The position numbers and the translations under genes were made by a program. A stretch of DNA of 64,000 nucleotides from Pelodictyon luteolum (lineage in GTDB: Bacteria > Bacteroidota > Chlorobiia > Chlorobiales > Chlorobiaceae): contig DYNE01000001.1 in assembly GCA_020721225.1 (NCBI GenBank), forward strand, positions 1-64,000. Reading direction: 5' to 3'. Shown here one piece after another: positions 1 to 8,293 of the stretch (its first letter is position 1; every line of letters starts with the position of its first letter). The notes under the pieces were generated by a model. The model was not told where the DNA came from and did no database searches. It saw only the letters and a program-made list of their open reading frames with translations.

Positions 1-136
1 CAGATATTCTCGTCGACTCGTTTTCGGAAATCAGAATTTATAGAGGTTCCCTATAGATATTTTTCCCGATTTTGCCGGAACATAACGGAAAATGGCCATT
101 CATCGCCACGGGAAAGTAATCCTTGTGGTTTTATTT

Positions 137-382
137 CTACCTCACAAAAAAAACCGGGACGATGCCCGGTTGTCGATGTATGAGAGAGATGCTCTTCCCG
201 ACTCTGGCACTGAAGTCGTCGATTACATCCAGCAAAGCCTCCGTTGTAGCCGCAGTTTTAATCCCCATAACATCATTCCGACCGTAGAGTTTCTGGAGAG
301 CATAAGGACAGGAGTAGACTTTCAGAATTTCTATTCCAGCACCGGAAGCACGATCTCCTTGACAATAAGCCTCATCTTCCTG
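137..382 (-). pseudogene. possible DsrE-like gene remnant (C-terminal half)
   Basis: An 81-codon open minus-strand frame follows an in-frame TGA at 383-385 and has no clear start codon. Its middle has a sulfur-relay-like pattern: Gly-Ile, a Cys in a VYSCPYALQ segment, then GRND, Gly-Ile, a hydrophobic helix and a final SLI. The C-terminal part of the DsrE-like protein at 23775-24284 has a similar order of features (GV, Cys, a D-G-V turn, Ala-rich helix, SLFI). A terminator hairpin lies inside the last codons, so the true end of any gene here is uncertain. It sits just downstream of brnA. The identity is inferred by eye and may be wrong. Confidence 0.25.
146..170 (-). terminator. rho-independent terminator, minus strand
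   Basis: The stem is ACCGGG (153-158) with CCCGGT (165-170) around a 6-base loop, followed on the minus strand by a run of seven T (152-146). It would end transcription of brnTA or of the remnant upstream. Its stem and loop are nearly the same as those of the terminator at 8247-8272. Confidence 0.7.
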
Positions 383-465
383 TCAGGCGTCGGCAGGGAA
401 CTTCGCATATGAACTATCGAACCGATATCGATAGTAGTGAGCAACACCGGAATCAGGGCGGTTCG

Positions 466-690
466 TCACTTCTGTTGCTGAAGCCGTTCGGCAAGCCAGA
501 CCTTTATCACGGACTGTCGCGAAACGCCAAGCCGTGTTGCCTCTTTATCGAGCGAGTCGATCATCCAGACCGGAAAATCGACATTCACCCGTTTATGCTG
601 CTGCTTTACGCGTCTGGCCTTACCCAAATCAAGGTAAACAGTAACATCCTTTCCTTGATCAAACGCTTTATCAAATTCCTTCGTCTTCAT
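466..690 (-). CDS. brnA: BrnA-type antitoxin (ribbon-helix-helix)
   Basis: This 74-residue protein is the likely antitoxin of a type II toxin-antitoxin pair. It should bind and neutralise the BrnT toxin encoded just upstream and repress the shared promoter. The C-terminal half, from about residue 35, fits a CopG/MetJ-like ribbon-helix-helix: a VNVDFPVWMIDSLDKEA strand-helix, then LGVSRQSVIKVWLAERL. The start is supported by a strong AGGAGG ribosome site 9 bases upstream. That site lies inside the end of brnT, and the two genes overlap by 20 bases, a usual sign of translational coupling in brnTA operons. The family call rests on pattern and gene order. Confidence 0.8.
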   Translation of the reverse strand: MKTKEFDKAFDQGKDVTVYLDLGKARRVKQQHKRVNVDFPVWMIDSLDKEATRLGVSRQSVIKVWLAERLQQQK

Positions 691-940
691 AGATCTTTAC
701 CTCCTCTGATCGGGATCTCCTTACTGAAATTATTCTTATGGTTTCGCTTCTGTATGTTATGACCCCGGACCAGCATCTGCCTGAAATCCTGCCGATAACA
801 ATAAACCGGGGGTCATCAATCGTTTTTGCCGGGATTTCAACAAGCGCATCGTCCTTCCACAGCAACTGGGCTTCAAGAAAATCGATACCGTGTTTCTCTT
901 TGTTCTGCCGGCTTTTTTCAGGGTCGAATTCGAATTTCAT
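671..940 (-). CDS. brnT: BrnT-type toxin (RelE-fold ribonuclease family)
   Basis: This 89-residue protein matches the BrnT/DUF497 family. It opens with the typical F-E-F-D-P-E-K-S-x-x-N-x-x-K-H-G-I-D-F segment, then a middle strand region with RFIVIGRISGR, and ends with IRIISVRRSRSEEVKIYE, which holds the conserved Arg/Glu/Tyr cluster. Known BrnT toxins are RelE-fold ribonucleases that block translation. Toxin-first order and the 20-base overlap with brnA fit this family. A TATAC-N5-GTATA inverted repeat lies about 25 bases upstream of the start. The length is normal and nothing points to inactivation. Confidence 0.82.
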   Translation of the reverse strand: MKFEFDPEKSRQNKEKHGIDFLEAQLLWKDDALVEIPAKTIDDPRFIVIGRISGRCWSGVITYRSETIRIISVRRSRSEEVKIYEDEGI

Positions 941-962
941 AGCATAGATCCAATGCCTTTTC

Positions 963-977
963 TATACCATAAGTATA
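963..977. promoter_or_regulatory. candidate brnTA operator
   Basis: The inverted repeat TATAC-CATAA-GTATA lies 23-37 bases upstream of the brnT start, within AT-rich DNA. Ribbon-helix-helix antitoxins usually repress their own operon through short palindromes of this kind, so BrnA is the natural candidate binder. This is inferred from position and symmetry only. Confidence 0.35.
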
Positions 978-1029
978 CATAAATTACATAACAGAAAAAA
1001 TGGCCGATCAGCGGCCCGGGCACAGCGGG

Positions 1030-1170
1030 AATGACGCCGAACTGGATGATGGAGACCGCAGGAATTGTCGAGAATGAGGAGATGAATACTTTCGAGTTGG
1101 CGATGGAGTGCAGCCGCAACGCCCGCAACCATCAGACAGCTCAGCCACTCGTACTCCGGCTCGATGGAGA
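1030..1170 (-). pseudogene. broken duplicate of the DUF4405 membrane gene at 8294-8782
   Basis: Read on the minus strand, this stretch encodes pieces such as EYEWLSCLMVAGV and, in another frame, HSIANSKVF and STIPAVSII. The intact gene at 8294-8782 has HEWLSWLMVAGV, HTIANWKVF and SKIPAVSII in the same order. The DNA also aligns closely with about 8540-8680. A one-base length difference in the middle breaks the frame, and both ends of the gene are missing. It is therefore a decayed partial copy of that gene or of a close paralogue. Its position next to other debris suggests past rearrangement at this edge. Confidence 0.75.
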
Positions 1171-1320
1171 GCTACCCTATGATCTTTTCAATACATGCGA
1201 CTCATACCGTGCCATCAAACGGAAATAACACCCCGGAACCATCTTTCGACAGCTCCGGGCGCCATTCACCAGGTTACGGGCAGTTTACACGCCGTTTACC
1301 GGCAAGATTCCGGATATGCC

Positions 1321-4125
1321 TCAGTCCGCATCGGGATCGAAATCGAAGAACGGCTCTTTCGATACCAGACGGAACTCCTGGATATGCGGAAGAGCATTCT
1401 TTGTCGTGCGAAGCATAAGCGTGTTTTTGCCAGGACGGACGATAACATCCCCGATCGTTTCAACTCGCTGCCGGTCTTTCCACCAGCTTCCGGTAACGGT
1501 TGCCATAACTTTGGAAAACGTCTGCGGCTTTTCATCTTCGGGGTTGATAACGATATCGACGGGACGACTGTCCATGGCAGTGTAAACGCCTTCCAGCATT
1601 AACGTTGTCGGTTTTTTCCCTGTAAAGGTAAACTCATAGGGGACTGTAACGCTGTTCCCGCAGGCGCCCGTATCGATAACGCCAAGACCGTAATTATTCT
1701 TGCCGAGAGGCGTCGTGCCAATGAACGATGTCGCCGGAATATCGATCACTTCCGCAACCAGCCTGAACTCTTTCATGTGCGGAGACCAGGGGCCCGGCCT
1801 GCTTATCTTCAGGGAGTTCATGCCGGGCAGAAGAGTCACCGTTCCGATCCGCGCTGTACGAAGGCCGCTGGTATCCCAGGCGCCAGTGGCATATTCCAGA
1901 GCTGCGCCATTGACTATCGCTCCGTTGAACTCGACCTTTACAGGCCGACTTTCGTTCCCTGAGGCAAACAGCGCTTCGAGACGTCGCCGTACCGGTTTTG
2001 ATCCGGTGTACTGACACTGGTAGGTCAACACCCACTCTCCGGGAACAGCGGCATTGACGATTCCGGTGCCATACTTGCCGATATCATAGGGTCCCTTTCC
2101 CTCGCTCGGGATAAACGATTCTGCAGGAATCCGCACAATGCCGCCACCTACCGGAGAGAGTACCGCCTGAATATCCTTGATTTTCATGCCCTTAGCGCCG
2201 CAGATCTTCGTCCCGCTTACCCATTCGGTAAAGGTGTCGTCGGCTCGCATGGCGCGATAGTGCAGTTCATACCGTCTTGCAAGTCCTCCGGTCAGTTCGA
2301 CAAGAAAGTCCTGAAGGGGCGATGCGCCGTTGCTCTCCGTACCGCAGAGCTTCCCCTCGTTAACCCAGTCATAGAAACTTCCGTCCTCCGACGTCGCATA
2401 GTATCGCATCGAGAGTCCGGGCACCTTTTGTCCGAAATGGATTTTGAAACCGGTTATGGCTACTCCGTCGGAAGATTTCATCGTCTCCACCTTCGTTTTC
2501 GGCAACACTATGGGTCCTTCATCGCTACCCATCGGACGTTCCCAGTACATCAGAACAAGCTCCCGCAATTCGGGGCTCAGAAGCTCATAGGTATAACGAA
2601 TCTTGTCATACCGGATCACCTCCCACATGGCGGGGGACTTGATGGTATCCTTCCATTTTTCAGGTTCGTTGGCAAGCGTTACGTCTCCACCTATAGCCTG
2701 AAATGCGATCTTTTCATTCATGCTCTGGCTGCTCTCCTGCTTTTCCGACGATGATCCGAATGAAACGCTCCCCGATCCGCCGAAGGCGCCGTATGCTCCG
2801 GCAATTGCCGCCGAGGTCGTACTTTTGAGCGTCTCGATTCTGGAGTTCTCCATTTCTTCCTTGACATGCACAAAAAAGAGACGGCCTCCGAGCGTAATCT
2901 GCCTGCCGATAATCTGCCCGTATTTCTGAAAAACCTTTGCAAGCGCATCCTTGGGGTTGGGATCGGCCAGCGCGTTTTCGACTGCAGCGACGAATCGCGG
3001 CGACACCACGGTGCACTCGTCGAGATCCACCCTGACCCTGTCCAGATCGTACATACCGACGATATAGAGCGTGCTTACCTTGCTTGACTGCGCGTTCCTG
3101 TAGCTCTTTTCGTGCGAAACCGAAGCGCTCACCCAGGGGGTTGAAACGCTCGCCGTCACGGAGGTAAAGCCTGCCGAAACCATGGTGGCCGATTTGGAGG
3201 TATAGGTGATTTCGGTATTGATTTTCGCAGAAAGATGCTCGCAGTTGAAGAACTCTCTCGATGCAGGAACCTTCCACCAGAGAGCGGGAGCGAAGCACTC
3301 CTGAGGCGTGCTTGACTCTTCTTCAAAAAAGCTTTCGAGATCGAGCCCCATGAGCATGTCGCTGTTTATGGCCAGCGCAAGCCAATCTTCATCGGTCATG
3401 GAAGCGGGGGATACGACATCACCCCTTGTATCGGGGCCGGGCGCAAATCCGAGATCGGGAAGTTTGATGGAAATGCCGTCCATCCCTTTCAGGACAGGAG
3501 CGGAAAGATCCATCTCCATTCCGGGCTTAAGCGCCGGCGCAGGAAGGGGCTGTGGCTGGCGGAGTTCCTGTGTACGGATTCGAACCAGGCGATCGACGAC
3601 TCCGGGTTTTTCGCTCTGCAGCACGGTTCTGATGATGTCGGGAAGGAGGTCCGACAAATCGTCATACCCTGCATCCTGAAACCGCTGGATATAGCCTGCG
3701 GCCTGATTTTTGCTCAGCCAGGCGCCTGCCGTCGTTTGTGACGCGGCAGCAGCAGGAGCGGTTCCTGTCCCTGATGCCGGTGTACCTGAACTCGGGGTTC
3801 CCGTTGCCGGAGCCCCTGTCGCCGGCGATCCCGATGCCGGTTTTCCAGTTGTTGACGATCCTGTGGAAGGTGCCGCCGACGTACCGGAAGATCCTTTTGC
3901 AGGTTTTACGGTTGCCGACGATCCTGAAGATGCTGCCGCATCCTTGACTGCTGAGGCTGAAGTTCCTTCGGTGTTTTTGGGCATATGGTATAATGTTTTA
4001 TTATATGGATATACTCTGCCTGAAAGAAGATATTGCCGCGCGCCGTGCGTACCGGTACCGGAGGTATGAGTACCGGAGTTTTCATAATTGTTAACGCATA
4101 TTCGATCGAAGAGATCCTGATTCAT
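1321..4125 (-). CDS. MACPF-domain (perforin-fold) protein with C-terminal repeated domains
   Basis: This 934-residue protein is probably pore-forming. After a Ser/Thr/Pro/Ala/Gly-rich linker (about 55-135) and a helical part, residues about 290-530 look like a membrane attack complex/perforin domain. It has the hallmark segment FQKYGQIIGRQITLGG near 399-413 and a Gly/Ser-rich stretch near 440-465. Residues 555-655 hold two units with a W-V-x-x-G-K/T-x-C-G pattern, similar to ChW repeats. Residues about 664-790 and 795-925 are two copies of one beta-rich domain, each ending in an H-x-x-EFRLV motif. I see no signal peptide, so export, if any, is unexplained. A shorter start at 3984 is possible, because residues 1-47 look weak and neither start has a good ribosome site. 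The gene stands alone and its target is unknown. Confidence 0.8.
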   Translation of the reverse strand: MNQDLFDRICVNNYENSGTHTSGTGTHGARQYLLSGRVYPYNKTLYHMPKNTEGTSASAVKDAAASSGSSATVKPAKGSSGTSAAPSTGSSTTGKPASGSPATGAPATGTPSSGTPASGTGTAPAAAASQTTAGAWLSKNQAAGYIQRFQDAGYDDLSDLLPDIIRTVLQSEKPGVVDRLVRIRTQELRQPQPLPAPALKPGMEMDLSAPVLKGMDGISIKLPDLGFAPGPDTRGDVVSPASMTDEDWLALAINSDMLMGLDLESFFEEESSTPQECFAPALWWKVPASREFFNCEHLSAKINTEITYTSKSATMVSAGFTSVTASVSTPWVSASVSHEKSYRNAQSSKVSTLYIVGMYDLDRVRVDLDECTVVSPRFVAAVENALADPNPKDALAKVFQKYGQIIGRQITLGGRLFFVHVKEEMENSRIETLKSTTSAAIAGAYGAFGGSGSVSFGSSSEKQESSQSMNEKIAFQAIGGDVTLANEPEKWKDTIKSPAMWEVIRYDKIRYTYELLSPELRELVLMYWERPMGSDEGPIVLPKTKVETMKSSDGVAITGFKIHFGQKVPGLSMRYYATSEDGSFYDWVNEGKLCGTESNGASPLQDFLVELTGGLARRYELHYRAMRADDTFTEWVSGTKICGAKGMKIKDIQAVLSPVGGGIVRIPAESFIPSEGKGPYDIGKYGTGIVNAAVPGEWVLTYQCQYTGSKPVRRRLEALFASGNESRPVKVEFNGAIVNGAALEYATGAWDTSGLRTARIGTVTLLPGMNSLKISRPGPWSPHMKEFRLVAEVIDIPATSFIGTTPLGKNNYGLGVIDTGACGNSVTVPYEFTFTGKKPTTLMLEGVYTAMDSRPVDIVINPEDEKPQTFSKVMATVTGSWWKDRQRVETIGDVIVRPGKNTLMLRTTKNALPHIQEFRLVSKEPFFDFDPDAD

Positions 4126-4329
4126 CCTGATTGGGGGAAAGGCATGCAGCTGTCATGTTCGGGAATTGGGAGGGGGTTGAAAGGCAGATTCATGCAACCT
4201 GCAATTTTCTTGTAATTTACCGTTTTAAAACAAATAATGAATATGTATTACCGCCTGGCGAATAAAAAAAGCAAGTATATTTCATATGTGAGAAAAGAAC
4301 GATAGCGATGTCATATCCGGGCATCCTCC

Positions 4330-5262
4330 GTGCAGACCCAACAAGCCGGTACCCAAATGCAATCCGCAACGGTTTACAAAAGAACGCTCCGAGCCCTTTC
4401 CGTCATCCCGATCCTGCTCGTTTTTGCGGGATGCTGCGGGAGCAGACCGATTATTGCGGATCCTGCGTCCCCGCTATCGCCCAATATTGCAGACAGCCTG
4501 AAACCGGAGACTGTCGTCATCATAGAGCCTGACGGGCCAAGGCGCCCCTCAACGCCTGCGCGCATTCCTGATCATCAGCCCCGGAAAACGGCCATGCGCG
4601 TCCCGAATCTTGTCGGACTTACCCTTGATTCCGCAAAAACCCTGCTTCGTCAGAAAAAACTGATTACAGGCAGGATCGTCGTCATGCGGCATTCGGGCAA
4701 ACCGGGCTTAATCCTTGCCCAGAACCCGCTGTACGGGCAGCAGCTCCCGATACGCGAAGGTTCTGCCGTCGATCTGACCGTGTCGGTTCCGGTTATTGCC
4801 GATATACCCGATGTAACCGGGAAATCACTCCATGAAGCCCGGTCGGCCATAGAGAACGCAGGATTCGTCGTCGGCACGGTTCGCCCGGACTCCCTCGGAG
4901 CAGAAGCGACGGTCGCCGGCCAGAGCCCGACGCCGGGCAAAAGAATGGAAAAGGGAATGGCAATCGACCTGAGGCTTAAACCGGCAGATGCATCTCTTCC
5001 TCCTGTTAACCCGGAACTGCTGACGATCGGCCTGCTCGTTGCAGGAGGCGGCGCGCTGCTGTGGAACAGGATGCGGAAACAGTCTTATCCGGGCAAAAAG
5101 CGCGAAGCTGCAGCCGTGACGCCCCGCATGGATTACGGGAATCAGGAGTTCCGGGCGCCATCCGGATTGTCGGGAAAACACGATGCCTCGATCGGTTTTC
5201 TGCACGATACCGGAGTTCAGGAGATCCGCTTCAGAAAACCGCCGACAATCACTTCAGACTGA
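4330..5262 (+). CDS. PASTA-domain lipoprotein
   Basis: This 310-residue envelope protein has an N-terminal hydrophobic segment ending in a lipobox-like LVFAGC (Cys about residue 35), so it is probably a lipoprotein. Two PASTA domains follow. The first starts at VPNLVGLTLDSAKTLL (about 91) and the second at IPDVTGKSLHEARSAI (about 159). A hydrophobic segment near 228-245 (LLTIGLLVAGGGALLW) could be a membrane anchor, followed by a basic tail. PASTA domains elsewhere bind peptidoglycan fragments, often in Ser/Thr kinases or penicillin-binding proteins, but no catalytic domain is present here. The gene is divergent from the MACPF gene and 6 bases upstream of the next gene, so the two probably form an operon. 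Confidence 0.72.
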   Translation: MQTQQAGTQMQSATVYKRTLRALSVIPILLVFAGCCGSRPIIADPASPLSPNIADSLKPETVVIIEPDGPRRPSTPARIPDHQPRKTAMRVPNLVGLTLDSAKTLLRQKKLITGRIVVMRHSGKPGLILAQNPLYGQQLPIREGSAVDLTVSVPVIADIPDVTGKSLHEARSAIENAGFVVGTVRPDSLGAEATVAGQSPTPGKRMEKGMAIDLRLKPADASLPPVNPELLTIGLLVAGGGALLWNRMRKQSYPGKKREAAAVTPRMDYGNQEFRAPSGLSGKHDASIGFLHDTGVQEIRFRKPPTITSD

Positions 5263-5268
5263 ACTCAT

Positions 5269-5868
5269 ATGGGTACCGCAAGCTTCACGCTCAGGGATTT
5301 TTTCGGAAACGAAACGATAAGCGATGCCGCTCTTGAAAATCTGCATGGCAAAAAAGTTATCAGGGAGGTTGCAGACGACATGCATGAAGCGGTGCCTGAA
5401 GGGAAAGGGCATGCCGTGGTCAACGCCGTTGCCCGTCATCTCGACGACCTGCTCGGTATCGAGGTTTCGGATATCCTGCTGCGCGCATGGAAAAAATACG
5501 AGGATCTCGGCAGGTACAACGATCCGCTCCGGTATCCTCCCGATCAGCTGTTTCTCGTGCCATTGACGGAACACACCATATCATCGAAGCACAAACCGGC
5601 GCTGGAGATCGCCGCAGGGAAACTGTTCAAAAAAACCATTCCCTTCGATATCGCTCTCGAACTGGAACTGACCGGATTCATACTTGAAATTCAGGGCGGA
5701 AAAATCAGAACGATCCTTACCGGAGAGTGCCGGGGAAAAGGAACCGTTTCCTGCATGGGCACATTACTGATCAACAGGGAATCGGGAGAGATCCGCCTGC
5801 CGGGCTCCATCGCCCTCGGTGACGGCATCCCGATCGTAACGGAACGGGGACAAAAAAGCCCCGCATAA
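5269..5868 (+). CDS. conserved hypothetical protein
   Basis: This 199-residue soluble protein starts 6 bases after the PASTA lipoprotein stop, so the two are likely co-transcribed. I recognise no domain. It has no signal peptide or membrane segment. The N-terminal half is mostly helical (GKGHAVVNAVARHLDDLLGIEV). The C-terminal half looks like beta-strands, ending in a Gly-rich stretch. Its last codons overlap the terminator of the opposing gene. Function unknown. Confidence 0.6.
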   Translation: MGTASFTLRDFFGNETISDAALENLHGKKVIREVADDMHEAVPEGKGHAVVNAVARHLDDLLGIEVSDILLRAWKKYEDLGRYNDPLRYPPDQLFLVPLTEHTISSKHKPALEIAAGKLFKKTIPFDIALELELTGFILEIQGGKIRTILTGECRGKGTVSCMGTLLINRESGEIRLPGSIALGDGIPIVTERGQKSPA

Positions 5869-5877
5869 AACGGGGCT
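5852..5877 (-). terminator. rho-independent terminator between convergent genes
   Basis: The stem is AGCCCCG (5857-5863) with CGGGGCT (5871-5877) and a 7-base loop. On the minus strand it is followed by a run of T, so it best serves the gene at 5902-6216. It overlaps the 3' end of the plus-strand gene. Confidence 0.8.
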
Positions 5878-5901
5878 ATAAGCGATGATTGCGAGCAGTG
5901 C

Positions 5902-6216
5902 TCAGACGCCCTCCTCCTCACCGGCAGGTTCCAGTTCAGACGTTGCGAGGTGACCGATTTTGTTGTCGAGATTCAGGAAAAGATAGAGAGGTTTTTCCTG
6001 GCGAAGAATATTCACCACATCGTTGAATCTGCTCAGCGGATAGTGAATCGACGGCTCCGGATAACTGGCATTGGGGGGTATAGCCGCCCCATCCTTGAAG
6101 AAAACGATACGTCCCACATACTTTCCGGCTTTATAAACGTAAATATGGGCCTCATAGGGATGACCGCTGTTATACCAGATTTTGTAGCTGTCGAAATCAG
6201 TCTGAATAGTAGCCAT
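5902..6216 (-). CDS. conserved hypothetical protein, 104 aa
   Basis: This small acidic protein has no signal peptide, membrane segment or cysteine. The N-terminal half is rich in aromatic and beta-type residues (YKIWYNSGHPYEAHIYVYKAG, then VGRIVFFKDG). The second half contains a helix with FNDVVNILRQEKP. It begins behind an AAGGAGG-like ribosome site and ends at a strong terminator, so it is very likely expressed as a single gene. I cannot assign a function. Confidence 0.65.
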   Translation of the reverse strand: MATIQTDFDSYKIWYNSGHPYEAHIYVYKAGKYVGRIVFFKDGAAIPPNASYPEPSIHYPLSRFNDVVNILRQEKPLYLFLNLDNKIGHLATSELEPAGEEEGV

Positions 6217-6723
6217 ACCATTCCTCCTTTCGAGTTATTGTTGTTTTGCCGTTATCGTCGTCAGAAACTGGAAGCCTTGAAACAAACGCGGTTTGAGCGG
6301 ACTCATATGCGCTTGAAGAGAGCATCCCGCGCTGAGATCCTGGGAGTCACCGCAGAAACGGATGAATTGCGGCGGTCATGACGCTGCCGAATATATGCTT
6401 CCGCTATAAGGATGCCGAATATTTTCAAATTCGACAAGTCGGAAAAGGAAACAAGTGAATCCGGCGAACGGACATGATTGGATCGCTCACGACAATACCT
6501 TTCGCTTTCAGGAAACGACAGGGGCGTTCATGCATCTCGGATTGCCGGTTTTTTCATTCTATTTTGTCCTTAAAAGAACTCGTTGCCTCCAGCCCGGTCA
6601 TCCACAAACGGAACTCCAGGGAGCCTCGATGACCGGTTGCGACTCATCTCGGATCGTTTCCTGCTCCTTCAACGGAGGCTCGCTCAGACCGCAAGAAGTA
6701 CGCAAAAAAACACGTTCGCCGCT
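6217..6723. other. 507-base stretch with no supported gene
   Basis: No open frame here has a convincing start, ribosome site or protein-like composition. It separates two divergently read genes and must hold both promoters. I see no strong hairpin or repeat. Confidence 0.5.
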
Positions 6724-7509
6724 ATGAATAGCCGCACATCGCCCCGGGAGGGATCCCGCCCTCAATTCCACGACCACTTTTCCGGAGTATCGGCAAACTA
6801 TGCCGCCTTCCGTCCTTCGTACCCGGAAACGCTCTTCAGGTGGCTGGCATCGGTTGCGCCGGCACGAAGCCACGCATGGGACTGCGCAACCGGCACCGGA
6901 CAGGCGGCTCTTGGTCTTGCCCGGTATTTCGGGCACGTCACGGCAACCGATGCCAGCCGGGAACAGATAGCGGCCGCTGCGTTGCATCCCCGTATCGATT
7001 ACCGGATTGTACCGGCCGAGGCTTCGGAAATACAAACAGGAAGCGTCGATCTGGTTACGATTGCACAGGCCCTGCACTGGCTCGATATCGGCCGGTTCTT
7101 CAGGGAAGCGGAGAGGGTGCTTGTCCCTGGCGGGGTGCTTGCCGTATGGGCATACGGAGCTGTTGCGGTGGAAGGGCCGGAAACCGGAGAGATCATAAGG
7201 GAGTTCTATCAAGACGAGATGGGACCATACTGGCCTGAAGAACGGTCGATGGCAGACTCCGGTTATGCAGACATTGAACTGCCGATGACTGAACTGAAAA
7301 GCCCGGTATTCAGCATGCGCGTTTCGTGGACAAGGGAGGAACTGCTCGGCTACATACGAACCTGGTCCGCCGTCAGCCGGTTTATCGGCAAAAACGGCCG
7401 CGATCCCGTAGCCGATCTGGAAAAAAGGCTCGTTCTGCACTGGAACGACGCCTCCCGAAAGACGGTTGCATGGCCGCTTACGCTCAAAGCCGGCCGGACA
7501 AGGCAATGA
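6724..7509 (+). CDS. class I SAM-dependent methyltransferase
   Basis: This 261-residue methyltransferase has a fold matching the Methyltransf_11 group: motif I WDCATGTGQAALGLA, the acidic strand end VTATDAS, motif IV region VDLVTIAQALHWLD, then the RVLVPGGVLAVW post-motif. HALHWFD-type segments are common in bacterial and fungal relatives of trans-aconitate-like methyltransferases. The ATG at 6724 is chosen because the protein family begins near the SANYAAFRPSYP segment. An open frame extends further upstream, but that part is not protein-like. The ribosome site is weak. The substrate is unknown, and neighbours give no clue. Confidence 0.8.
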   Translation: MNSRTSPREGSRPQFHDHFSGVSANYAAFRPSYPETLFRWLASVAPARSHAWDCATGTGQAALGLARYFGHVTATDASREQIAAAALHPRIDYRIVPAEASEIQTGSVDLVTIAQALHWLDIGRFFREAERVLVPGGVLAVWAYGAVAVEGPETGEIIREFYQDEMGPYWPEERSMADSGYADIELPMTELKSPVFSMRVSWTREELLGYIRTWSAVSRFIGKNGRDPVADLEKRLVLHWNDASRKTVAWPLTLKAGRTRQ

Positions 7510-7627
7510 AAAACCGTCTTCGCTTTTCTGTTTAAAAACGTAGATTCCGCCCTCCGCATTGATAACAATTGTGATCGATGCGGAAGCAGTACACTACCAA
7601 TCATTAACAGAAAGGAGCAACATTCCG

Positions 7628-8173
7628 ATGAATGCAGTAAATCCGGAGGCGATCGGCGTATTCGGTCTTATGGTTACCGTTTGGGTATTCGGTCTCGAAC
7701 AGCTGGGACTTGGTATCGACGAAAAAACCGACCACGAAAAGCTGGGAAAAAATCTAGCTAACGTCGCCCTCTGGTTCGGCGGTGTCGCGCAGATTTTCAC
7801 CGCGCTCTCTCTCTACCTGTTCGATGTCGGCATGCCGCCCGAATCCCGGATCTATATCGGAACCATTTTTGCAACCTATGGCCTGTTCTGGGTTGTCGTA
7901 GCGATGCATTTCTACAATCCCGGCGATAAAAAGGTCTATGCGCACTTTTTTATCGGCATCTTTTTCATGACTGCGGTGTTCAGCTACAAGGCATTCCTTC
8001 TCGGCAAAATCTGGCCGTTAGGCATCGTGCTGGTGCTCATCAATGTGCTGACGTTTCTGCTGCCTTTTACCTGGTACAAGCCTAATGCAATCATCACGAA
8101 AATGTGCGGGGCGACCAATATTGCAATTGGGCTTTGTGCCCTGCCGCTCCTTTTCCATGCCATCGGGCTCTGA
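7628..8173 (+). CDS. GPR1/FUN34/YaaH (SatP)-family acetate/succinate permease
   Basis: This 181-residue integral membrane protein has six hydrophobic segments. It starts with the family-like motif NPEAIGVFGLMVTVWVFGL, where the family usually has an N-P-x-P-x-G-L signature. Members elsewhere carry acetate, succinate or ammonium. Acetate uptake makes sense for a green sulfur bacterium, which assimilates acetate during photomixotrophic growth. The start at 7628 is set by an AAAGGAG ribosome site about 9 bases upstream. A strong bidirectional terminator follows. The substrate is inferred from the family only. Confidence 0.68.
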   Translation: MNAVNPEAIGVFGLMVTVWVFGLEQLGLGIDEKTDHEKLGKNLANVALWFGGVAQIFTALSLYLFDVGMPPESRIYIGTIFATYGLFWVVVAMHFYNPGDKKVYAHFFIGIFFMTAVFSYKAFLLGKIWPLGIVLVLINVLTFLLPFTWYKPNAIITKMCGATNIAIGLCALPLLFHAIGL

Positions 8174-8246
8174 TCGGGATGTTTTAATGCGTTCCCTGGC
8201 GGAACCAATCGGCTTTTCGAGAAGTCGAAAAACCTCATAAAAAGAC

Positions 8247-8272
8247 AAAAGCCGGGCATCGTCCCGGCTTTT
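8247..8272. terminator. bidirectional rho-independent terminator
   Basis: The stem is AAAAGCCGGG with CCCGGCTTTT around the loop CATCGT, with A-rich and T-rich flanks on either side. It serves both the permease (plus) and the DUF4405 gene (minus). Confidence 0.85.
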
Positions 8273-8293
8273 GTGCAGTAAAGAAAAATCCGC

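Noticed and set aside
92..412. Plus-strand open frame of 106 codons at the left edge
   Set aside because: No ribosome site, it crosses a minus-strand terminator, and its composition is not protein-like.
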